Source: Panopea generosa (Eukaryota; Mollusca; Bivalvia; Adapedonta; Hiatellidae). From it: a stretch of DNA of 64,000 bases. The stretch is from assembly GCA_029582155.1 (NCBI GenBank), contig CM055898.1:19246229-19310228 (forward strand). The letters run 5' to 3'. Shown piece after piece: positions 60,401 through 64,000 of the stretch. A model generated the notes under the pieces. It did not search any database. It saw nothing but the letters and a program-made list of their open reading frames with translations, and was not told the DNA's origin. Every line of letters starts with the position of its first letter. The stretch's first letter is position 1. Position numbers and translations under genes: made by a program.

Positions 60401-61816
60401 AGCTGATCAAGATGGTCGACCTCTGACTCAAAGTACCTGTGGATCCTGTGTTGCTTGTCAGGCTGCATAAAGTTCTTCCGCGAGTAGAAGATGTCCTGTT
60501 TATAAACAATTAACCTTACATGTAGTACATCCATAACCCTATTATCACTTATAATCGATCAAAGGTCAACAAAAGCAAATGTATTGCAAACATTGTAATT
60601 TTTTGGTGAAATTCAAAAAATATTCTTATCAAATTTTAATAACAAAGGAAAATGATCAGACTCGAATATCATAACTACAGCCAAACGACTGTAACATTCT
60701 AATCACACACCAAGTTTCTTTTAGTAAGCAACAAATTTTAAACTATAACATTCTGTAACTGGTTTTCCCTCTATAAATGAAGTTAGTTTAGTTTATACTA
60801 ATTTATTTTAACTCGACTGCAATGAAAGCTCAAAGTTTATATGAACCAATCTCGAGTCCGCTTCCTAGATAGAATCAGTACTGAGAGTTGTTATATGAGA
60901 AGCATCCGGTCGAGCTTGGGATCAAACCCGCAACCTCTGGCATGAGCTGCCAACACTCATGCCATTACACTACCGCCCGCACTTACATATGAGGTTTTAT
61001 ATTGGTATATATAAACAATACCAATGGCATACAATTTCTATTACAACCAGGGTCCTCCGTCATTGGTCAAAGGCACTATCTCAATATCACTTATCTTCCA
61101 CCACTAAGGATTCGAGGCCAGTTAAATCTAATCATCTTTATTAAGAAGTTTGCAGGTTAGCTGTGAAAAGAATGCTCCTAAGTTTATCATCTTCCTCCAC
61201 CAAACCAACTGGATGCCATAATAATAAAACTTATATTGAAAAAGGCATAAAACCAAAATTAAAAAATATATCTTACTGGTTGCATAAATTGAGTACATGT
61301 TTTTGTCTTATAATGAAAACCAAAACCTACTGCGACAGTATCAAATCCACACTGTTCCTTGACCAGCTGCAGTAACGGCTCTATAGCCAGCAGGAGAGTC
61401 GTAGTTCCGCAGGTCTTCAGTATGAATCTCTGCTCTGTCACAAACATGCTGCTCTCACTGAAATGAAGGGTTCACAGCTACAGACCAGAAATGAATCTTC
61501 TTTTCCATCATCCAAATGAAGGATTTGGGGTAATAGCTGCCTCATCAGACAGTGATTGTATTTTAATTGTTTATGGGTTGTTAATTAAACAAGCAAGACA
61601 GATCACAATGCCATTACTCTAGAAAATGAAAAAAACAATAACTATAATTATGCATGACATGGACGAATAGACCAATCTTTTCTGACAGTAATTATTTTTA
61701 TTCAATATACATACTTTTATAGGCCTTACCTCAGAACGTATGCGTCCATATCCTCACATTTCTTGGAGCTAATAACTTCACATTTCACCAGCTTCAAGAG
61801 GTCATCCCATAGCTTC
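45287..61816 (-). CDS. AMD1: S-adenosylmethionine decarboxylase proenzyme (nine exons, N-terminal exon outside window)
   Basis: This cytosolic enzyme decarboxylates S-adenosylmethionine to give the aminopropyl donor for spermidine and spermine. It is made as a proenzyme that cuts itself before a serine, turning that serine into the pyruvoyl cofactor. The spliced frame is join(61730-61816, 61331-61457, 60393-60495, 56600-56697, 55311-55391, 53530-53622, 49012-49086, 48523-48603, 45287-45424), minus strand. It gives 293 residues with no frameshift or internal stop. Human AMD1 has 334, so only about 40 N-terminal residues are missing, including the catalytic Glu of the family's N-terminal segment. 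Residues conserved at human-equivalent positions: Glu67-Ser68 cleavage site (VLSESSMF), Cys82 (KTCGTT), Asp174 and Glu178 (QPDQTVE), Phe223 and Ser229 ([10 protein letters not shown]), His243 and Glu247 (IHVTPEP), Glu256 (SFESN). The gene therefore looks functional. Confidence 0.95.
45725..45872 (-). mobile_element. SINE family D in an AMD1 intron
   Basis: Minus-strand head GAGGTTGTGGGTTTGAGTCC with B box, then ACTCAGCCAGTTAATTGTGG, AAGGACAGTGGTTG and CATTCTGAGGAAG. The same layout as 22690-22825. Confidence 0.65.
46098..46258. repeat. 25-bp tandem repeat, ~6 units
   Basis: Units of the type GACACCTCTAATACAGACGC plus CTTTG alternate with TATAGACACCTTAC variants. It lies in the last AMD1 intron, immediately before the foldback hairpin. 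Confidence 0.9.
46247..46345. repeat. Foldback hairpin, microRNA-precursor-like
   Basis: Left arm AAAACAGTGCAGGAAG then TGTTCAGATTG; right arm CAATCTGAACT then CTTCCTACACTGTTTT. It makes a stem of about 26 bp with two mismatches around the 11-nt loop CTCATTACGTG. An outer CCTTT/AAAGG pairing extends the stem after an internal loop. It could be a non-coding RNA precursor in the AMD1 intron or a small foldback element. Confidence 0.6.
47655..47940 (+). mobile_element. SINE family C with tandemly expanded 3' end
   Basis: B-box-like GAGTTTGAATCCC, body GTTATCAGTTACTTGCTGAG and a ATGGGTGTGCTGGAGTA stretch, then a 31-bp unit GCATTCCAGGATCCCAGGAA plus AGTGTGGTTAG repeated four times at about 47810-47935. 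The repeated unit is the SINE's own 3' end, as in the 53.8 kb copy. Confidence 0.7.
48030..48485 (+). repeat. Interspersed repeat R450, copy 2
   Basis: GGATAGGAAACTAACATCTC, TTAGATGTTATATAATGTTT, GCAGTATACAAATTTTGTAA, TTGCTGGGAATCATTTTGTA and AAGATAACTGATAATGAGA match 41270-41815 in order. It lies within 40 bp of an AMD1 exon. Confidence 0.7.
48523..48603 (-). CDS. AMD1: AMD1 exon [19 protein letters not shown]
   Basis: 27 codons matching human [20 protein letters not shown]; the exon ends QMTIFANK. Acceptor ACTGTAG, donor GTAGGTTT, phase 0 at both ends. Confidence 0.93.
49012..49086 (-). CDS. AMD1: AMD1 exon ITIHVTPEP
   Basis: 25 codons: [20 protein letters not shown] and then SNVPL. His (human His243) is needed for proenzyme processing, and Glu of TPEP and of SFES align with human Glu247 and Glu256. 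Acceptor CTATATTTTCAG, donor GTGAGTC. The 37-bp minisatellite begins about 120 bp upstream, in the preceding intron. Confidence 0.94.
49203..50957. repeat. 37-bp minisatellite, ~47 units, in an AMD1 intron
   Basis: The unit reads TTCCAGAAGACATTATGACT then GGTTTTATATTCAGAGA. TTCC/TCCC and CATT/AATA variants are mixed along the array, and some units are shortened. There are no spacers between units, so it is not a CRISPR array. It sits in the intron 49087-53529. Confidence 0.95.
51525..51710 (+). pseudogene. Mariner transposase, N-terminal helix-turn-helix remnant
   Basis: [20 protein letters not shown] followed by [16 protein letters not shown] corresponds to the mariner-type N-terminal HTH (pattern IKFLxKLGKTxxET...YGExxxSRxxVFEWHKRF). 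After HK the frame shifts, and a DGQEL trace of the next conserved stretch is readable in another frame. Confidence 0.75.
51815..51919 (+). pseudogene. Mariner transposase, C-terminal remnant
   Basis: [20 protein letters not shown] and then [17 protein letters not shown]. This W...RW..CI...GGEYFEK-like ending is typical of mariner transposases. It is in a different frame from the N-terminal remnant and the DD(34)D/E catalytic region between them is missing. Confidence 0.75.
53217..53390 (+). mobile_element. tRNA-derived SINE family A
   Basis: GGGGGCAGTGGTCTAATGGA, B box TGTGTTCAATCCCC, core AGTACTGGTTCTAGCCAGGA, GCTCTGAGCTTTCATGGC, end AATAAATTAGTAT. It lacks about 13 bp in the anticodon region present in other copies. 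Confidence 0.85.
53530..53622 (-). CDS. AMD1: AMD1 exon with the CGYSMNG processing serine
   Basis: 31 codons: [20 protein letters not shown] and then [11 protein letters not shown]. Ser of CGYSMNG (human Ser229) and the Phe six residues earlier (human Phe223) are processing and substrate-stacking residues. Acceptor TTTTGTTTTCAG, donor GTAACAAC. Confidence 0.94.
53840..54025 (-). mobile_element. SINE family C
   Basis: Read on the minus strand: AGCATGTCTGACTATCAATT, GAAAAGTTATCAGTTGTGGA, GTGTGCTTAAATACTGGTAA and CATCCTGAATCCAAGGAAGG, then AGTGGTTAGG. It matches the 47.66 kb copy. Confidence 0.65.
54306..54853 (+). mobile_element. Short interspersed element with paired ends, subfamily GGTCACCT/AGGTGACC
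   Basis: 5' end CAATAGGTCCATGGGCCTTT, then GGTCACCT (54333-54340). 3' end AGGTGACC (54840-54847), then TAAAAAA. GGTCCATGGGCC at the very start is itself a small hairpin. The interior has no open frame. Confidence 0.65.
55311..55391 (-). CDS. AMD1: AMD1 exon [11 protein letters not shown], downstream of the AT-AC intron
   Basis: 27 codons, phase 0 at both ends: [20 protein letters not shown] and then DGKEATQ. It corresponds to human [20 protein letters not shown]. It is preceded by a non-canonical AC 3' splice site and followed by donor GTTTGTC. Confidence 0.9.
55392..56599 (-). other. AMD1: AMD1 U12-type AT-AC intron (1208 bp)
   Basis: The 5' splice site is ATATCCTT (56599-56592), identical to the U12 AT-AC consensus. 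The branch site TCCTTGAC (55408-55401) matches TCCTTRAY, with the branch A at 55402, ten bases before the 3' end, within the normal U12 window. The intron ends ...TTTATCAC, that is with AC. Joining at these points gives QTVE-LLMWDL in register with human QTLE-ILMSEL. No AG acceptor exists between the in-frame stretch before CTGCTGATG and the exon that preserves this register. Confidence 0.9.
56600..56697 (-). CDS. AMD1: AMD1 exon [18 protein letters not shown], upstream of the AT-AC intron
   Basis: Acceptor TTGATTGCAG. It encodes (K)[18 protein letters not shown], then [14 protein letters not shown]. The loop before QPDQ is three residues shorter than in human. Asp of QPDQ and the final Glu correspond to putrescine-site Asp174 and Glu178. 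The exon stops directly before ATATCCTT, and no usable GT donor keeps the protein alignment. Confidence 0.92.
56716..56793. repeat. (GAAT)n/(GAAC)n microsatellite beside an AMD1 acceptor
   Basis: It starts about 20 bp upstream (in the minus-strand sense) of the AMD1 acceptor at 56698, so that the polypyrimidine tract is made of TTCA/TTCG repeats. Length changes here would move the branch region. Confidence 0.9.
56925..58015. repeat. 31-bp minisatellite, ~35 units, in an AMD1 intron
   Basis: The unit reads ATCTGTGGTGTATTTACAAC then TGGAGTTACCA. A higher-order repeat of about 263 bp is visible: the variant run ATGGTGTATATATGTGGTGT occurs at 57391 and again at 57654 with the same preceding variants. 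The array opens several plus-strand frames of 64-181 codons (LELPICGVF-type repeats) that are artefacts. Confidence 0.95.
58868..58940 (+). mobile_element. tRNA-like SINE head
   Basis: TCTTGGTATAGGAGTAGAGT (A-box-like), anticodon-like stem CCAC/GTGG, and GGTCATGGGTTCGATCC (B box). The acceptor stem does not pair. It directly precedes the paired-end element at 58951. Confidence 0.5.
58951..59282 (+). mobile_element. Short interspersed element with paired ends, subfamily GCTCGCCG/CGGCGAGC
   Basis: 5' end AACAAGAGTTGTCAGAAGAC, in which GTTGTC-AGAA-GACAAC is a perfect 6-bp hairpin, then GCTCGCCG (58977-58984). 3' end CGGCGAGC (59268-59275), then TAAAAAA. The same layout as 44055 and 54306 with entirely different stem sequence. 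Confidence 0.65.
60000..60345. repeat. Degenerate AACCAATATGA tandem repeat, split by a SINE
   Basis: Units of about 10-20 bp (GAACCAATCTGAGCCAATAT, GATACAAACT) occur at 60008-60072 and resume at 60250-60345. The family B SINE fragment lies between, so the tandem repeat is older than the SINE insertion. Confidence 0.75.
60088..60250 (-). mobile_element. SINE family B tail inserted in a minisatellite
   Basis: TTTATTTTACCTGGATTGTG, AAACAAGTTCTTACAGT, CTTTCTGGGTAGAACCAGTA and AGTGTCTTGACCAAGGACAC are the reverse complement of the 24840-24951 tail. Confidence 0.75.
60393..60495 (-). CDS. AMD1: AMD1 exon DIFYSRKNF
   Basis: It encodes [20 protein letters not shown] and then [14 protein letters not shown], matching the human [14 protein letters not shown] region and the helix before NGAAY. 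Acceptor TTTATAAACAG, donor GTAAGTACAGG. It ends in phase 1. Confidence 0.93.
60794..60980 (-). mobile_element. tRNA-derived SINE family A
   Basis: The minus-strand copy ends (left) TACTAATTTATTTTAACTCG and starts (right) near CATTACACTACCGCCCGC. It contains GAATCAGTACTGAGAGTTGT and a GGGATCAAACCCGCAACCTC B-box region. It lies in the AMD1 intron between 60495 and 61331. Confidence 0.85.
61331..61457 (-). CDS. AMD1: AMD1 exon with the pyruvoyl-forming serine and Cys82
   Basis: It encodes [20 protein letters not shown] and then [22 protein letters not shown]. Glu-Ser at the start is the self-cleavage bond; Ser becomes the pyruvoyl group. The Cys of KTCGTT, fourteen residues later as in human, is the proton donor. 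Acceptor TTCATTTCAG, donor GTAGGTTTT, phase 0 at the end. Confidence 0.95.
61730..61816 (-). CDS. AMD1: AMD1 exon (human residues ~38-66)
   Basis: This is the first AMD1 exon visible. Acceptor GTTCATCAG, donor GTAAGGCC. It encodes [20 protein letters not shown] and then EDMDAYVL. The Trp aligns with human Trp40. The last two bases (AG) join the next exon's T to make the serine just before the cleavage-site Glu. It begins in phase 2, so the missing upstream exon must end with two bases of a codon. Confidence 0.93.
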
Positions 61817-63171
61817 CTGATGAACAAACAACAGAAAATTAAAACATACTGTACAAATCAATGGTTCAACACAACACTGCTCTATTTCCTTATTTGTTTA
61901 TATGTAGGTACATGTAGAACAGCATTGTGCCAAGGCACAAGTGAGCAGATCATTTTCAATTCTGCATTCATTAGTGATTATTATTTTATTAAAACCGATA
62001 ATCTATAATATATATATATATATATATATAGATACAAAACATGTTTTCAGCTTATGATTATAAACAGTGAAATTATCATTTATAATTTCTCTATTTTAAC
62101 ACTAGTTTATCAAATATGACTCACAGAAATTCTTATAATTAGATTTTTTTCAGGGACAAACTATATCTCCCCGTCATACAATTGTTATAATTCTTAAAAT
62201 GCTCAACGTTCAAAACTCACATGATAAGGCTGCAAGAAAAACTGCAAAGGCACCAAAAAGCAAAGTGGATATGCACACCAACATTTTTCATCAATTATTT
62301 GCAGCAAGTTTTGTCATAACATGGTATTTCATCGTGGAGAGGCGAACCCAATCAAACCTTCTAGGTCCTGGAGGCAGTATGTTAACCACAAGGCCACTGT
62401 GGCAACTAATTTTAAAGGTGACGAAGAAGATGTGATCATTATTGCATAGTCTAGTTTTAATACAGAAATGCCAATTCCAATTTCATTTCCATCTATTATT
62501 TCAAACCAATGTTCATGATTATTTAGTATCGAACGGACTAAAATTTTGTGACAAGCTGTTTATATATAAAATCAATCATATGCCTAACCTTCTGTACACT
62601 TCAGAACTGCTAAATAAAGCAATGAATTTGAAATCACGACTAGACCTTGCAAGAACAACATTGAATTTCTGATTTCTATATTTGACTTGGTTTGCTACGG
62701 ATTTCCTATAAATGTAGAATACAATTTACTCCAACCACAAATTTAGGTAGAAAGTAGCCAAATGTGAACAGAATTTGAATTGAATTTTTACCTAAACTAA
62801 CTAGCAGTTTTTTTATAACAATGAATGTTAAAAGCATTCTACTATTTATTTCAACGACTATATTTGGTAGATGAATCATATCTTGTTGCAATCTTTGATA
62901 GCCAATAAATGTACCCAAAAAACAGAAAAACTTCTAAAAGTGAACAGCATCTGCATAACTCAATTACTAGGCTAGGTATTATTTATTACTGTGACAGAAG
63001 TACAGGGTCAAAGGTAGGAATATTATTTCTGAGCATACTTATGCAAGCGGTTAGTTTTCAGCTACTGTGCTATCTGCTGTATATATGCTTCAATGATCTA
63101 TATGTATGTAACTTGATCATTTCTTATTATCAGAATGATTGATTATGCATGTAACAGGATAAGAGCAATAT
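61817..63171. other. 5'-most AMD1 intron in the window, no exon seen
   Basis: No counterpart of the AMD1 N-terminal exon was found on the minus strand here. The stretch holds a TA microsatellite at 62008-62029, a tRNA-like SINE head at about 62325-62405 (minus strand, GTGGTTAACATACTGCCTCC with GGGTTCG), and several open frames of 70-81 codons without recognisable content. Confidence 0.5.
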
Positions 63172-63245
63172 GCAACCAGTCTGGGACTCCAACCCGGGAG
63201 CTTTTGCTGACAGGGCAATTGCTCTACCGGCTGAGTTAGTAGGAT
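63172..63245 (-). mobile_element. tRNA-derived SINE head (Asp-like)
   Basis: Minus strand: TACTAACTCAGCCGGTAGAG, anticodon-like loop CTGTCAG (GTC), TCCCGGGTTGGAGTCCC. The D-arm and T-arm are recognisable, but the acceptor ends (CCTACTA against AGACTGG) do not pair, so it is a SINE head or dead tRNA. Confidence 0.5.
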
Positions 63246-63349
63246 TGCTTATATAATCTCTCTATTAATAAATTATGTACACACTGTGACATATTCTCAT
63301 AAATTTGGAATTCATCCTCAAGTTTCCGTTGAGATCAGAGAATCATGTG

Positions 63350-63715
63350 AATATTTCTCGCAATATATAGAAGTTAGTTGGAGGCCAATGAAACAGGATA
63401 AAGAAGGATGGGAAACTTGCATGTCCTGACTATTTATTGATAAAACTATGTGTGAAGAATTAACTATTTGGTAAATTAACCATTCAGAACTCACAGGCAG
63501 CCGCTTTCTTGTACATGCATATATTTAAAACATTACAGTAATCGTGAGGGAAAATATTAAGTAATTTGTTAATATATAGCAACTGTTTAGAATACAAATT
63601 TTTTAATTCAAATTGTTGGGAATGGTCTCACTTTGTGGAAATGTCATTTTGCAAAGAAACAGATTTTAATTTGTATTCTTTAGTTGAAAGGAAGTTACGA
63701 TAATTAAAGCGACAA
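63350..63715 (+). repeat. Interspersed repeat R450, copy 3
   Basis: GGATGGGAAACTTGCATGTC, CAGAACTCACAGGCAGCCG, TTGTTGGGAATGGTCTCACT and TTTAATTTGTATTCTTTAGT match the 41.27 kb copy. A family D-like or other tail is not visible. The last 280 bases of the window beyond it show only AT-rich sequence and an A/T tract at about 63911-63935. Confidence 0.65.
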
Positions 63716-64000
63716 AGGTCACCCATATAAGTACAACTTTAGATACAATTGGTGCACTAAGTTGTTATAAAAGTTAGCTCAACAGCAAGACTGTTGTAAA
63801 TGACTCATCTGCATCTATCAACATATTACTCCCAACAATCAATTTCTGATTATTACTTGGAGGCGCTGTCGGGGAACAGCATAAGAAATAGTACAAAATG
63901 AAATATAGTAAAAAAAAAAAAAAAATATATATATTTTCATTTAAAAATAACAACAATTCTAGTATTAAAAATAGAGACATGTTTAGCATGTTACTGTGGC

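Noticed and set aside
63172-63245. Functional tRNA gene
   Set aside because: D- and T-arms are recognisable but acceptor ends do not pair. The same applies to the tRNA-like segments at 58868, 62325 and 42895.

Overview
The window is eukaryotic, AT-rich and intron-rich. It most likely comes from an invertebrate metazoan, and probably a bivalve mollusc. Grounds for this are two recognisable animal genes with GT-AG introns, several tRNA-derived SINE families, a PIF/Harbinger and a mariner relic, abundant minisatellites and short interspersed elements of a kind I associate with bivalve genomes. The species call is inference and was not tested.

Left edge (1-331, + strand): the last coding exon of a small-conductance calcium-activated potassium channel (SK/KCNN family), covering the calmodulin-binding region and C-terminal coiled coil. 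From about 0.8 to 45 kb I find no convincing intact gene. Most of 4.5-34.3 kb looks like a decayed direct-repeat array: about five copies of a roughly 6 kb non-coding unit in one orientation, recognised as three sequence blocks recurring in order and interrupted at different places by younger insertions. These insertions include a PIF/Harbinger transposon with both genes broken (about 7.65-11.5 kb), a 1.9 kb satellite of 15-bp units (14.1-16.0 kb), SINEs, a candidate MITE, a palindrome-flanked insertion holding a small PH-like exon, and an AC/TATACAC microsatellite. From 35.8 to 38.3 kb a 14-bp motif occurs ten times in both orientations with no other obvious repeat.

Right part (45.0-61.8 kb, - strand): S-adenosylmethionine decarboxylase (AMD1/SAMDC), the pyruvoyl enzyme that makes decarboxylated SAM for spermidine and spermine synthesis. 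Nine coding exons (293 residues) can be placed at nucleotide precision and cover everything except the N-terminal exon, which must lie beyond position 64000. Eight splice junction pairs are visible: seven are GT-AG, and one is an AT-AC intron with perfect U12-type 5' splice site and branch-point consensus. AMD1 introns carry a 37-bp minisatellite (about 47 units), a 31-bp minisatellite (about 35 units), smaller tandem repeats, a foldback hairpin, an internally deleted mariner with good inverted termini, and many SINEs.

The two genes are functionally unrelated. The rest is a repeat landscape whose nested insertions allow relative dating. No CRISPR array, rRNA, intact tRNA gene or bacterial-type operon was seen.
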